Part shown: positions 16,169-26,069 of the stretch, one piece after another | Layout of the letters: every line of letters starts with the position of its first letter | How positions within the stretch are numbered: the first letter of the stretch is position 1 | Assembly: GCF_000015965.1 (NCBI RefSeq) | Contig: NC_009091.1 | Span: 868,001 to 932,000, forward strand | Direction: 5' to 3' | From: Prochlorococcus marinus str. MIT 9301 | GTDB taxonomy: Bacteria > Cyanobacteriota > Cyanobacteriia > PCC-6307 > Cyanobiaceae | DNA: 64,000 nt | The notes under the pieces: generated by a model | Told to the model about the DNA's origin: nothing | The model's input: the letters and a program-made list of their open reading frames with translations, nothing else | The model's database searches: none | Position numbers and translations under genes: made by a program

Positions 16169-17593
16169 ATGCTTTCGTCACAAATCAAATCAAATGAAAT
16201 AGTTTTTGGTAGTTGCAATAAAGATTTATTAGAAGAAATAATTTTTTACGGTATTGGACTTGGCGCTGATTTTGTAGAAATATTTATAGAGAATACCGAC
16301 AACTCAAGTGTGCTAGCTGAAGAGGATTTTATTACAAGTGTAAGTCCATCATTTGGAAGAGGTGCTGGTATCAGAATCTTCAAAGAAAAAAAGGATGGAT
16401 TTGTAAGTACAAATGATTTAACAAAACATGGCTTGATGAGATCAGTAACTCAGGCTGTTGAGATGTTAGATATTGTAGTTAACAAAAAAAGAGAAGTGTT
16501 TAACGGTTTAAATAAACATAGGGACTATAGTTTAAACAAGAAAAAATGGATTAATGAGGTTCCATCTATTAATGAGATAAGTGAAAAACTTTTAATCAGC
16601 ACAAAGTCTCTAAAAAAAAATAATAAAATAATAACCAGAAAAGGAAGTTACTCAAGAAATCTACAAGAAGTAATCATAGCCTCCAGCGACGGCACCTATG
16701 TTTCAGATATTAGGTTGCATCAAACAGTTGGACTCAACTTAATTGCTAGTGATGCCCAATATAGATCTAGTGGAAGTAGAAGATTTGGATCGTCAGGAAT
16801 GCCAAATGAATTCAGATTATGGGATCACGAAAAAGCAGCTAATGATGTGTTTGAAAGCTCAATGAAGATGTTGTATGCAGATTATGTTGAAGCGGGGCAA
16901 ATGCCTGTCGTATTAGCTAATAAATTTGGTGGCGTTATATTCCACGAAGCCTGCGGTCATTTACTTGAAACTACACAAATAGAGAGAGGAACAACACCAT
17001 TTGAGAATAAATTGAATGAAAAAATTGCACATGAATCTGTAACAGCAATAGATGAAGGAATTTCAGAAGGATCATTTGGTTCATTATCAGTAGATGATGA
17101 AGGTATGGAACCCGAAAAATCAGTTCTTATAAAAGATGGAATTTTAAAAAAATTCATATCCGACAGGGCAGGGGAATTAAGAACAGGCCATAAAAGAACA
17201 GGAAGTGGAAGAAGACAAAATTATTCTTTTGCTGCAGCTTCACGAATGAGAAATACTTATATAGCTAAAGGTGAGCACTCGAAGGACGATTTAATTAATA
17301 GTATTAGTGATGGTCTTTACTGCAAATCAATGGGTGGTGGCAGTGTAGGTGCTACCGGACAATTTAATTTTGCGGTAGAAGAAGGATATCTTATTAAAAA
17401 TGGAAAATTAACTAATCCAGTAAAAGGAGCAACTTTGATTGGTGAGGCTAAAGAAGTTATGCCGAAAATATCAATGTGTGGAAATGACCTCGAATTAGCT
17501 CCTGGATTTTGTGGATCCGTCAGTGGAAGTGTCAACGTAACTGTTGGACAACCTCATATCAAGGTTGATTCAATCACTGTTGGCGGAAGATAG
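16169..17593 (+). CDS. tldD: TldD, metalloprotease subunit
   Basis: TldD of the TldD/TldE heterodimeric zinc protease, which trims modified peptides and small proteins in many bacteria. It has 474 residues. The active-site motif HEACGH (259-264) provides zinc ligands and the general base. The region KRTGSGRRQNYSFAAASRMRNTY and the glycine-rich C-terminal segments (MGGGSVGATGQFNF, SGSVNVTVGQPHIKVDSITVGGR) fit TldD. The partner gene begins 3 bp after its stop, so the complex is encoded as one operon. Confidence 0.92.
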   Translation: MLSSQIKSNEIVFGSCNKDLLEEIIFYGIGLGADFVEIFIENTDNSSVLAEEDFITSVSPSFGRGAGIRIFKEKKDGFVSTNDLTKHGLMRSVTQAVEMLDIVVNKKREVFNGLNKHRDYSLNKKKWINEVPSINEISEKLLISTKSLKKNNKIITRKGSYSRNLQEVIIASSDGTYVSDIRLHQTVGLNLIASDAQYRSSGSRRFGSSGMPNEFRLWDHEKAANDVFESSMKMLYADYVEAGQMPVVLANKFGGVIFHEACGHLLETTQIERGTTPFENKLNEKIAHESVTAIDEGISEGSFGSLSVDDEGMEPEKSVLIKDGILKKFISDRAGELRTGHKRTGSGRRQNYSFAAASRMRNTYIAKGEHSKDDLINSISDGLYCKSMGGGSVGATGQFNFAVEEGYLIKNGKLTNPVKGATLIGEAKEVMPKISMCGNDLELAPGFCGSVSGSVNVTVGQPHIKVDSITVGGR

Positions 17594-17596
17594 GAT

Positions 17597-18949
17597 ATGA
17601 ATTCAAAAGAAATAACAACTCAAATCTCTGAAGCTGCAGATTCACTAAATCTTAAAAAATGGGATTATGGTGCAAGCTTTTCTAATGATTATTCTGTGCA
17701 AGTAGATAAAGGTGAGGCTAAACAACTTAAGGCATCACAAAAGCAAATTTTAACTATAAGAGTATGGAATAAATCTAATTTAGTTGGTATTACAACAACT
17801 AGTGATATCAGTGAATCTGGCATTAAAAAAGCTCTAAATCAAGCAAATATTGCATCTGATTATGGCAACAAGAATGAAAGAACAGAATTCTCACCACTAG
17901 CCAAGGATCCTATTCATGTTAAGGACTCAAAAAAAAGAAATCCTGTTGGAATAAAAAAATTACTTATGCTTTTAAGAGAAGCAGAAATAAAACTATTAGA
18001 AAGCCATGAATCCATAAAATCTGTTCCGTATAATGGTTTATCTGAGAGTTTTTATGAGAGAGTTTATGCAAATAGTGATGGTGCCTTTAGGAGTTATACC
18101 AAAAGCCAAGCTGCACTTTATTTATATGCAAGAGCAGAAGAGAAAAATAAGAAACCTCGTAGCTCAGGTTCTGTAAAACTTGGATACGGAGTTGAAGATA
18201 TAGATATAGAGTCGTGTATTAAAGACGCTTCTAATAAAACAATTTCACATTTAAATTATTCATCTATTAAAACTGATAAATATTTAATATGTTTTTCCCC
18301 AGAGTCTTTTTTAACGATCATTAATGCCTTTAGTTCAATGTTTAATGCTAGAAGCATTTTAGATGGAGTTAGCTTATCTAATAAAAATTCTATTGGAGAG
18401 AAATTATCTACAGACGCCCTTAATATTTATGATGATGGTCTTCACGAAAAAAATATTTCTTCATTACCGTTTGATGGAGAGGGAACTCCTACCAAAAGGC
18501 TATGTTTAATTAACAAAGGGAGACTTGAAAATTTTATACATTCTGAATCAACAGCAAGAATATTTAAAACAAGCCCTACAGGTCACGCTGGACTAGGATC
18601 AAAAGTCTCAGTATCTCCTGATTGGATAGTAGTTGAGAAATCAGAGGAAAACTTAGATCTAAAAACATCATTAGATCACTCTACTTATGAGGGAGAATTT
18701 GTTTATATTGAAGAATTAAATGCAATCCATGCGGGTGTCAGAGCAAGTCAAGGTTCATTCTCTCTTCCATTTGATGGATGGCTCTATAAAAACGGTAAAA
18801 AAATCTCAATAGAATCTGCAACAGTAGCAGGGGATATCAAATATCTTTTGAAAAATATAGTAAATATTGAATCAAACCAGGAAGTAACAACAAGTGGAAT
18901 TTCTCCACATATATGGGTGGATGAATTATCAATAACTGGTGACGCGTGA
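17597..18949 (+). CDS. tldE: TldE/PmbA, non-catalytic partner of TldD
   Basis: A 450-residue member of the TldD/PmbA family without the HExxxH motif, as expected for TldE. Characteristic stretches are SGSVKLGYGVED, SPESFLTIINAFSSMFNARSILDGVS, FDGEGTPTKRLCLINKGRLENFIHS and the C-terminal SGISPHIWVDELSITGD. TldE caps and positions the substrate in the TldD cavity. Its TGA overlaps the GTG start of fmt (GTGA), so translation may be coupled. Confidence 0.9.
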   Translation: MNSKEITTQISEAADSLNLKKWDYGASFSNDYSVQVDKGEAKQLKASQKQILTIRVWNKSNLVGITTTSDISESGIKKALNQANIASDYGNKNERTEFSPLAKDPIHVKDSKKRNPVGIKKLLMLLREAEIKLLESHESIKSVPYNGLSESFYERVYANSDGAFRSYTKSQAALYLYARAEEKNKKPRSSGSVKLGYGVEDIDIESCIKDASNKTISHLNYSSIKTDKYLICFSPESFLTIINAFSSMFNARSILDGVSLSNKNSIGEKLSTDALNIYDDGLHEKNISSLPFDGEGTPTKRLCLINKGRLENFIHSESTARIFKTSPTGHAGLGSKVSVSPDWIVVEKSEENLDLKTSLDHSTYEGEFVYIEELNAIHAGVRASQGSFSLPFDGWLYKNGKKISIESATVAGDIKYLLKNIVNIESNQEVTTSGISPHIWVDELSITGDA

Positions 18950-19986
18950 GAATTATATTCTGGGGAACACCTGAATATTCAATTGCGAGCCTTGATATTT
19001 TTATTAAATCTAAGCACGAGGTAATTGGAGTAGTTAGCCAACCCGATAAGAAAAGATCTAGGGGAAATAAATTAATATCCTCACCTGTTAAAAGCTTTGC
19101 CGAGCAAGAATCTATAAAAATTTATACTCCAACAAAAATCAGAGACAATATACATTTTATAAATGAACTTAAGTCACTATCTTGTGATTTATTTATTGTT
19201 ATAGCTTACGGGAAAATATTACCTAAAGAGATATTGGAAATCCCAAAATTTGGGTGTTGGAACGCACATGCTTCACTACTTCCAAGATGGCGTGGTGCAG
19301 CCCCAATCCAATGGTCCCTAATAAAAGGCGATGAATTTACTGGTGTAGGAATTATGAAAATGAATGAGGGACTAGATACTGGCGACTTATTATTGGAAGA
19401 AAAAATTAAAATTGATAATGACGATAATTTAAATACACTATCGGAAAAACTTAGTATTTTATCTGCAAAATTATTTTTAAATGCCACATCACTACTCGAA
19501 GAAAATATTTATAAAAATACTAATTGGCAACTAACAAAACAAAATACCCTTGCAAGAGAAATTACTTACGCAAGAATGATTGAAAAATCAGACTTTAGAG
19601 TTGATTGGACTAATGATGCAATTAAAATTTCTCAAAAAATAAAAGGATTATACCCACGAGCAAATACAACTTTTAGAGGTAAGAACCTACAAATACTTAA
19701 AATCAAAGTTTTGACTAGTGATGAAATTAAAAATAAAAACCTTATCACGAGCAATTATTCAAGACCAGGTATTATTCTTTCTGTAATAGAAAATGAAGGA
19801 ATAATAATTTCAACTAAAACTGATCCAATTATTTTATTAGAAGCAAAACTTGAAGGAAAAAACATTTCTAGCAAAAAGCAATTGATACAACAGTTAAAGC
19901 CAACAATAGGTGAATATATCTCAGATCATGTTTTAGATTCTTTTTTAGAGAATCCCCAAGTGAAGGCAAAAAGAATCAAAAAATAA
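18946..19986 (+). CDS. fmt: Methionyl-tRNA formyltransferase
   Basis: Transfers a formyl group from 10-formyl-THF to Met-tRNA(fMet) for translation initiation. It has 346 residues. The N terminus IIFWGTPEYSIASL is the conserved strand and FGxPxFA-like motif; the formyl-THF site WNAHASLLPRWRGAAPIQW (about 104-122) with catalytic Asn and His, and EGLDTGDLL (about 141-149) follow. The C-terminal tRNA-binding domain is present. It starts at GTG, overlapping the tldE stop by 4 bp. Its last 61 bp overlap the opposite-strand TerC gene. Confidence 0.95.
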   Translation: MRIIFWGTPEYSIASLDIFIKSKHEVIGVVSQPDKKRSRGNKLISSPVKSFAEQESIKIYTPTKIRDNIHFINELKSLSCDLFIVIAYGKILPKEILEIPKFGCWNAHASLLPRWRGAAPIQWSLIKGDEFTGVGIMKMNEGLDTGDLLLEEKIKIDNDDNLNTLSEKLSILSAKLFLNATSLLEENIYKNTNWQLTKQNTLAREITYARMIEKSDFRVDWTNDAIKISQKIKGLYPRANTTFRGKNLQILKIKVLTSDEIKNKNLITSNYSRPGIILSVIENEGIIISTKTDPIILLEAKLEGKNISSKKQLIQQLKPTIGEYISDHVLDSFLENPQVKAKRIKK

Positions 19987-20639
19987 AAATAATAGTCTGG
20001 AAGAATAGATTCTTTAATTAATGTATTCAGTAAAAGTTTAATCCCAACAATTAAAATAGCAACATAACCAGCTGTTTCTAATCTAGAAAATATATCCAGA
20101 AGTTTTAGAAAAATACCCGATGTAAATCTTAAGGCTAATACTCCTATCACTGCTCCAAATATTATTAATATATATTGATCGCTGATAGCTACTGCAGTAG
20201 TGATACTGTCTATGGAAAAAGCAAAATCAGTAATTGAAAGAAGGGCTACAACCCTTAAGAACCTAAAATTATTTTTATTATTATCTTTCCCATTTTCATC
20301 GTTTTCTATATCTGAATTTAAAAAAACATTTGAGAAGAATAAGTATATTAAATAAAAACCGGCGAAAACTCTAATAAGAATAAACTTAAGAAGAACATTA
20401 GATAATATGATGAGAATAATTCTAAATAATAAAGATATTGTTATACCAATATTTAAGGCTCTTGACCTTAATTCTGAACTTTCGAGGGATTTAGTAAGAG
20501 AAGCTAGTGCTACAGCATTATCTGCAGATAATAATAATTCTAGAGCAATTAATATTGGTAAAAGTGTAAAGATTTCGTACCAACTGTCTACCTGATCTAG
20601 TGTGGGTATAAAAGAATTTATTGCGGCTGAATCCATCAA
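19926..20639 (-). CDS. TerC family membrane protein
   Basis: A 237-residue polytopic protein of the TerC/Alx family. LIALELLLSADNAVALASL near the N terminus and SITDFAFSIDSITTAVAIS in the middle are the paired acidic membrane motifs (ExxLSxDN and DxxFSxDS) thought to bind metal ions. Members export Mn2+ in other bacteria, which would fit a neighbour-level theme with the UPF0016 pair, but the substrate is inferred. Its 3' end overlaps fmt by 61 bp in convergent orientation. Confidence 0.85.
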   Translation of the reverse strand: MMDSAAINSFIPTLDQVDSWYEIFTLLPILIALELLLSADNAVALASLTKSLESSELRSRALNIGITISLLFRIILIILSNVLLKFILIRVFAGFYLIYLFFSNVFLNSDIENDENGKDNNKNNFRFLRVVALLSITDFAFSIDSITTAVAISDQYILIIFGAVIGVLALRFTSGIFLKLLDIFSRLETAGYVAILIVGIKLLLNTLIKESILPDYYFYFLILFAFTWGFSKKESKT

Positions 20640-20710
20640 ATATTATTCACAATCAGTATAAAATCTAATATAATGTATCGGATATTTGTAATCAAGATTG
20701 ATAGCTATAA

Positions 20711-23700
20711 ATGAGTTTAAATACTTTAGTTGATTATATTTCTAACTCACAAATTACTTCTGAATTAATAAAAAGAATTTCAAAAAATAATGAATTAAAT
20801 ATTATTGGTTCAAGTAGATATGCTAAATCAATAATTTTAAATAGCATCGCAAAAACAGAAGGGAAAAATATATTATTAATTTGTCCTAATGAAGAAATTG
20901 CCTACAAATGGATTGGTTATTTTGAAAGTATAAATAATAAAGCAGTTTTATATTATCCTCCAACAGAACATCTACCATACTCATCAATTAATAAATCCAA
21001 AGAGATTGAATTTAGTCAGCTTACTGTTTTATCTAAATTAATAGAAAAAGAGAAAAATGAACTTAATATTGTTATATCAACAGAAAGATCACTACAACCT
21101 CATCTAGTAAATAAAAACTTATTAATTGAAAACAAGTTAAATTTGCAAAAAGGGGTTCAAATCGAGATTAAAGAATTAGCAAATAAACTTACTTTGCTGG
21201 GTTATACAAAGGAAAATGTGACATCATCAGAAGGATTTTGGAGTAGAAGAGGGGAAATAATAGATATTTATCCTGTAAATAATGAGTTTCCTGTAAGATT
21301 AGAATTTTTTGATAATGTAATTGAGAAAATAAGAGAATATGATCCCCACACACAAAAAACATTAGAAAGTATCAATAATATTGAAATAATACAAGCTGGA
21401 TTTGATTTGTTAATAAAAGATAAGTTAAATAATTTATCTAAGAACAGTATTTTTAATTCAGAAGATATAAATAAAAATAATCTTGATCGTTATTTGGGAA
21501 TAATTGAAGAAGAACCTAGAAATATAATAGATTTTATAAATAAAGAAACAATTCTAGTAATTGATGAATTAGAAGATTGTAAAAAATTTGCAAATAATTG
21601 GTATCTAGATTCAGAAAGTAATTTTGATAATTGTGTGTACGAATTAAATGAGAACCTTAAAAATAATGACATAAATTTAGAAGCCAAACCTAATTTGCAT
21701 TTAAAGTTTGAAGAAATATTAAATTCACTGAGAAATTTTAATTTAATAAAGTTTTATGAATTTGAATCTAAAGTCAATATTGATAATAGGTTTTTGTTAA
21801 ATGATAAAAGATTAAATTCATACTCTAAAAATATAGGAAAATTATCCAATGATATAAATAAAAATATAAAAAATAATGAAAAAGTATGGATATTATCAGC
21901 ACAGCCATTGAGAACAAGGACTTTACTTTTTGAGCACGAATGTAATACAAACTTCTTAAACAATCCTAATGATATTGATGAAGCATTTAAGTCAATTAAT
22001 AATTCAACTCCTTTAATTTTAAAAAATAAGAACAATTATGAAATCGAGGGTTTTTCTCTTCCGATATGGAAAGTTGTCCTGATAACAGATAAAGAATTAT
22101 TTTCACAACAATCTCTTTTTAATAATGTATTCATAAGAAGAAAAAAAAGAAGTGTCAATTCAAATATAAATGTCAATAAGATTAGTCCCGGTGATTTTAT
22201 AGTCCATAAAAATCATGGGATAGGAAAATTTTTAAAAATTGAAAAAATAAATTTAACTGGAGATTCAAGAGATTATTTAGTCATTCAATATCAAGATGGG
22301 AAGATAAGTGTTGCCGCTGATCAACTCGGTAGTGTTAACAGATATAGATCAAGCGGAAAAATAAAGCCAAAAATAAATAAATTAGGGGGGACAGAATGGG
22401 AAAGAATAAAAGATAAAAATAAGAAACAAATCAAGAAGGTTGCTGTCGATATATTAAAACTTTATGCAAAGAGAGAAAAATTAAAGGGGCACATATATCC
22501 AGAGGATGGTCCTTGGCAAGATGAATTAGAGGAATCATTCCCTTATCAACCAACCCCAGATCAAATTACTGCTGTTAAGGAAATAAAATCTGATATGGAA
22601 AGCGATAAGCCAATGGACAGGTTAGTTTGTGGAGATGTTGGATTTGGTAAAACAGAAGTCGCTGTTCGGGCTATTTTTAAGGCTATAACATCAGGCAAAC
22701 AGGTAATATTTCTAGCTCCTACAACAATCCTAGCTCAACAACATTGGAGAACCATAAATAATAGATTTTCACCTTACCCAATTAAAGTATCATTACTCAA
22801 TAGATTCAAATCCATTAATGAAAGAAGGGAAATCTATGCAGGTTTGAAAAATAACAAAATTGATTTAGTTGTAGCAACACACCAAATTTTAGGAAAAGAA
22901 ATAGAAATTAAAAATTTAGGATTACTTGTTATTGATGAAGAACAAAGATTTGGAGTAAGGCAAAAGGAGAAAATAAAAAAAATCAAAACCAACATAGACG
23001 TTTTAACTCTCTCAGCAACTCCAATTCCAAGAACTCTTTATATGAGCTTATCTGGACTAAGACAAATGAGCTTACTAAATACTCCTCCTCCATCAAGAAG
23101 ATCAATAAAAACATATTTATCTGAAATAGATATGGATGTTATAAGAACTGCAATTAATAAAGAACTTGATAGGGGAGGTCAAATTTTTTATGTTCTTCCA
23201 AGAATTTCTGATATTGATCAAGCTATAGACAAATTAAAAAATATGATTCCCAACTTAAAATTTATTGTTGCTCATGGGCAAATGAACGAAACAGAGCTTG
23301 AAAATGCAATGATTGCTTTTAATAATGGAGAAGTTGATCTAATGATATGTACAACGATAATTGAAAGTGGATTAGACATCCCTAAAGTAAATACAATCAT
23401 TATTGAAGATTCTCACAAATTTGGCCTTTCACAACTTTATCAACTTAGAGGAAGAGTTGGAAGAAGCGGTGTACAAGCACATGCTTGGTTATTCTATCCA
23501 AATATAAATAAAATTAATGACGCTGCAAAACAAAGATTGAAAGCGATAAAAGACTTTTCAGAACTAGGAAGTGGATACCAACTTGCTATGAAAGATATGG
23601 AGATAAGAGGTGTTGGAAGTTTACTAGGAGAAGAACAAAGTGGAAAGGTTAATGCGATTGGATATGATTTATATATAGAGATGCTCCATGAGGCTATTTC

Positions 23701-24220
23701 AGAAATCAGTGGGCAAGAAATACCTGAAGTTAACGACACGCAAATTGATCTACCTATAAATGCATTTATACCAGCAACATGGATATTAAACAGGGAAGAG
23801 AAGCTTGAGGCTTACAAATCTGCTACTGAATGTTCAAATAATTATGAATTAACTGAATTAGCTACAGACTGGGTGAATAGATATGGAAACTTACCCAAAC
23901 CTGTTGAGTCCCTGATTATGATAATGAGACTAAAGTTACTAGCTAAAAAATGTGGTTTTAATAAGATCAAGCTCAAAAAGCCAAACATCCTGATAGAGAC
24001 AAAATTAAAAAATTCTACTTTTAAAATTCTTAAAAATTCTTTAGCAAGTAGTGTTCAAAATAAATTTAATTTTAATGAAGGCGAACAATTATCAATCATA
24101 ACTATAAGAGGTTTAGGTGCAACTGAAATTCAAAATCAAATTGATCAACTAATGTTGTGGTTCGGGTCTTTTGAAAAAGAAATAAATAATTTCGATAAAG
24201 AACTTATTAAAAGAGAATAA
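20711..24220 (+). CDS. mfd: Transcription-repair coupling factor Mfd
   Basis: The ATP-driven translocase that removes stalled RNA polymerase and recruits UvrA. It has 1169 residues, full length. In order: an N-terminal UvrB-like region (YPPTEHLPYS near 80, GFWSRRGEIIDIYP), a CarD-like RNAP-interacting domain (SPGDFIVHKNHGIGKF, about 490-505), a RecG-like helicase with Walker A GDVGFGKTE (about 641-649) and DEEQ box at 742-745, TATPIPRTLYMS-type motif III, helicase C-terminal IIESGLDIP and QLRGRVGRS, then the TRCF C-terminal domain. Confidence 0.97.
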   Translation: MSLNTLVDYISNSQITSELIKRISKNNELNIIGSSRYAKSIILNSIAKTEGKNILLICPNEEIAYKWIGYFESINNKAVLYYPPTEHLPYSSINKSKEIEFSQLTVLSKLIEKEKNELNIVISTERSLQPHLVNKNLLIENKLNLQKGVQIEIKELANKLTLLGYTKENVTSSEGFWSRRGEIIDIYPVNNEFPVRLEFFDNVIEKIREYDPHTQKTLESINNIEIIQAGFDLLIKDKLNNLSKNSIFNSEDINKNNLDRYLGIIEEEPRNIIDFINKETILVIDELEDCKKFANNWYLDSESNFDNCVYELNENLKNNDINLEAKPNLHLKFEEILNSLRNFNLIKFYEFESKVNIDNRFLLNDKRLNSYSKNIGKLSNDINKNIKNNEKVWILSAQPLRTRTLLFEHECNTNFLNNPNDIDEAFKSINNSTPLILKNKNNYEIEGFSLPIWKVVLITDKELFSQQSLFNNVFIRRKKRSVNSNINVNKISPGDFIVHKNHGIGKFLKIEKINLTGDSRDYLVIQYQDGKISVAADQLGSVNRYRSSGKIKPKINKLGGTEWERIKDKNKKQIKKVAVDILKLYAKREKLKGHIYPEDGPWQDELEESFPYQPTPDQITAVKEIKSDMESDKPMDRLVCGDVGFGKTEVAVRAIFKAITSGKQVIFLAPTTILAQQHWRTINNRFSPYPIKVSLLNRFKSINERREIYAGLKNNKIDLVVATHQILGKEIEIKNLGLLVIDEEQRFGVRQKEKIKKIKTNIDVLTLSATPIPRTLYMSLSGLRQMSLLNTPPPSRRSIKTYLSEIDMDVIRTAINKELDRGGQIFYVLPRISDIDQAIDKLKNMIPNLKFIVAHGQMNETELENAMIAFNNGEVDLMICTTIIESGLDIPKVNTIIIEDSHKFGLSQLYQLRGRVGRSGVQAHAWLFYPNINKINDAAKQRLKAIKDFSELGSGYQLAMKDMEIRGVGSLLGEEQSGKVNAIGYDLYIEMLHEAISEISGQEIPEVNDTQIDLPINAFIPATWILNREEKLEAYKSATECSNNYELTELATDWVNRYGNLPKPVESLIMIMRLKLLAKKCGFNKIKLKKPNILIETKLKNSTFKILKNSLASSVQNKFNFNEGEQLSIITIRGLGATEIQNQIDQLMLWFGSFEKEINNFDKELIKRE

Positions 24221-24292
24221 ATTATTAAATAATTATATAAAATCCGCGAATCAGTTTGATTTCGGTTAGGTTTATAAAAATTTATTTGTTTT

Positions 24293-24454
24293 ATGGGTGA
24301 ATATATAGACGTCGGAATCCAAACTTCGATTTTACCCTTATCAATTATTCTTTCATCAATTGTACTTGGCATATTCGCATTATTTGGAGAAGAAACAGAA
24401 AATGATGATGATGATTCTGATTCAGGAAGTGGCGGCCTAATGCAGCCTATTTGA
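24293..24454 (+). CDS. Small acidic-tailed membrane protein (53 aa)
   Basis: The ATG frame encodes a hydrophobic helix (SILPLSIILSSIVLGIFALF) followed by an acidic, Gly/Ser-rich tail (EEETENDDDDSDSGSGG...). The size and layout suggest a conserved single-pass cyanobacterial protein. Family not recognised. It lies downstream of mfd and converges with the minus-strand gene 24457-24825, 2 bp away. Confidence 0.6.
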   Translation: MGEYIDVGIQTSILPLSIILSSIVLGIFALFGEETENDDDDSDSGSGGLMQPI

Positions 24455-24456
24455 AA

Positions 24457-24825
24457 TTATTTATAAATAATTTGTTTTGACTTTCTTTTAGAGACTCTAA
24501 ATAACCTATATAAAGAACCTATCATTAAAATAAGAGCAGTAAATAAAGAGACAAAAATAAAAATCACCAACAATATTTCGTAGATATATGAAAATAGATC
24601 GATTAATAATAAAAAAGATTTATTTAATGTCAAAGGAAGATTTTGTAACAGCAAATTTTTATTAGGAATTAAATAATTTATATAAACTAATAAAAAACTT
24701 AAAATAAACAAAAAGAAAGATTCAGTAAAAAGTCTTCTTTTGGATTTTCTTCTTAAATTTAATTTATTTTTAAAAATATATTTATCAGATTTAATATTCA
24801 AATTTGGGATGTTTAAATCTGCCAT
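24457..24825 (-). CDS. Hypothetical two-span membrane protein
   Basis: A 122-residue protein: basic N-terminal part (NKLNLRRKSKRRLF), helix 1 (SFFLFILSFLLVYINYLI), then a second long hydrophobic region (IYEILLVIFIFVSLFTALILMIGSLY) and a basic C terminus. Positive charges at both ends suggest both termini are cytoplasmic. Unrecognised. It begins the downstream edge of a minus-strand run of small cyanobacterial genes. Confidence 0.6.
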   Translation of the reverse strand: MADLNIPNLNIKSDKYIFKNKLNLRRKSKRRLFTESFFLFILSFLLVYINYLIPNKNLLLQNLPLTLNKSFLLLIDLFSYIYEILLVIFIFVSLFTALILMIGSLYRLFRVSKRKSKQIIYK

Positions 24826-24913
24826 AAATCAAAGCTCAAAGAATAAATTTGAATAACTCTGAAAAGAAATTAACCCATAGTATCGTGTTTGTATTTAAGA
24901 TGCTAATTGCTCT

Positions 24914-25504
24914 TTATTCAGAGTTTATTAGTTCTTTTTTTTCTATATTTTCAAAAGGACTATAAAAATAAATAAAAGAAGAAGAGAATAGAATTAAAGA
25001 GCAAATAGCAAAAAACGGTGGAATAAAGAAATTGAAAAAGTTAATTTTTTTATTTAACCCTAATCTTAATTTTTTAGGAATGTTAGTACGTATATCAGTT
25101 TTTTTTATTCTTACTTTTGGCGATTCATTTAACTGATCAAAACAATTTAAAGTATCAGAAAGCAATGAATTACCAATCTTTAAAACTAAAGGCTTTACAT
25201 TTGTTTTAGAGCTCTTGAGAACAATATTATGTGTGTGGAGATTATCGGCTTTTATATCGATTAATTTAGACTCATATATTGGGATTTCATTTTTGATTAA
25301 AAGATTTGAATAAATATAAAAAGCATCCATAATAGGCCCTAAATGTTCAATTTTTCCTTCAATAAGTGGTTTATCAACTAGGGTTAATTTCCATTGAGAA
25401 ATAATAGATATTTGATCCTTTTTCTCATTATTTGAATAATCTGGCAGTCCAATTATTTCGAGGCTTGCGGAAGATTGATGAAATGACAATTTATTTTGCA
25501 TCAT
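24914..25504 (-). CDS. DUF4335 family protein
   Basis: A 196-residue protein whose first ~130 residues match the cyanobacterial DUF4335 pattern (N-terminal SFHQSSASLEIIG; later LVLKIGNSLLSDTLNCFDQL). The C terminus has a membrane helix (FFIPPFFAICSLILFSSSFIYFY), so it is probably anchored. Function unknown. It is placed 1 bp after the DUF3038 gene, the pairing seen in many cyanobacteria, which supports both assignments. Confidence 0.75.
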   Translation of the reverse strand: MMQNKLSFHQSSASLEIIGLPDYSNNEKKDQISIISQWKLTLVDKPLIEGKIEHLGPIMDAFYIYSNLLIKNEIPIYESKLIDIKADNLHTHNIVLKSSKTNVKPLVLKIGNSLLSDTLNCFDQLNESPKVRIKKTDIRTNIPKKLRLGLNKKINFFNFFIPPFFAICSLILFSSSFIYFYSPFENIEKKELINSE

Positions 25505-25505
25505 G

Positions 25506-26030
25506 TTAAAAATCGTATAAAAAATTCTTCAACTTTTGATAACCCTTATTTGAAATGCAAAAAGATAAAATAAGCAAAGATTTTATTATAATCTCATCAT
25601 TTTCAGCTTGATTTAAAAGCTTTTTCACTCTCATACTATCTACATTAAACCTCTCTTTAATTAACTCAATAAATCTATTTTTAAAATCATTCCAAATAAC
25701 TGAATTCTGTTCAATATTTTCTTTAGATTTCATTATCTCTCTGATATAAGGATATAAATATTTAGACATTTCAACTGTAATTCTAATTAAGGCATCGAAT
25801 TCGTTAAGTTTAATATTGTTAGTAACATAAGATTTTCTCAATGGATTATTGTTCCTTAATTTCCAAATAGTCACTTTATTTGGAAAAACCGTATTTAGAT
25901 TAAGTCTAGTTGATAAGGCGTAAAGGGAGTCTATACCATTTAAGTCAATAGTCTCTAATATTAATAATAATAAATCAAGCTTCTCTATAGATTTTCTTGA
26001 TACCTGATTTCCTCTAGTTAAAACTTTAAT
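25506..26030 (-). CDS. DUF3038 family protein, apparently starting at ATT
   Basis: From a GTG at 25874 the frame gives 122 residues (TIWKLRNNNPLRKS...), but the same frame continues upstream for 52 more codons with strongly coding, family-like sequence (SIEKLDLLLLILETIDLNGIDSLYALSTRL). An in-frame TGA at 26039-26037 stops it. No ATG, GTG or TTG lies between; the best candidate is ATT at 26030-26028, giving 174 residues, the usual DUF3038 length. The function is unknown; the neighbour is DUF4335. A rare ATT start, or a frameshift upstream, would explain this. Confidence 0.65.
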   Translation of the reverse strand: MKVLTRGNQVSRKSIEKLDLLLLILETIDLNGIDSLYALSTRLNLNTVFPNKVTIWKLRNNNPLRKSYVTNNIKLNEFDALIRITVEMSKYLYPYIREIMKSKENIEQNSVIWNDFKNRFIELIKERFNVDSMRVKKLLNQAENDEIIIKSLLILSFCISNKGYQKLKNFLYDF

Positions 26031-26069
26031 TGTTCTTCAATAGAATATAGACTAATTATAACAGGACTA

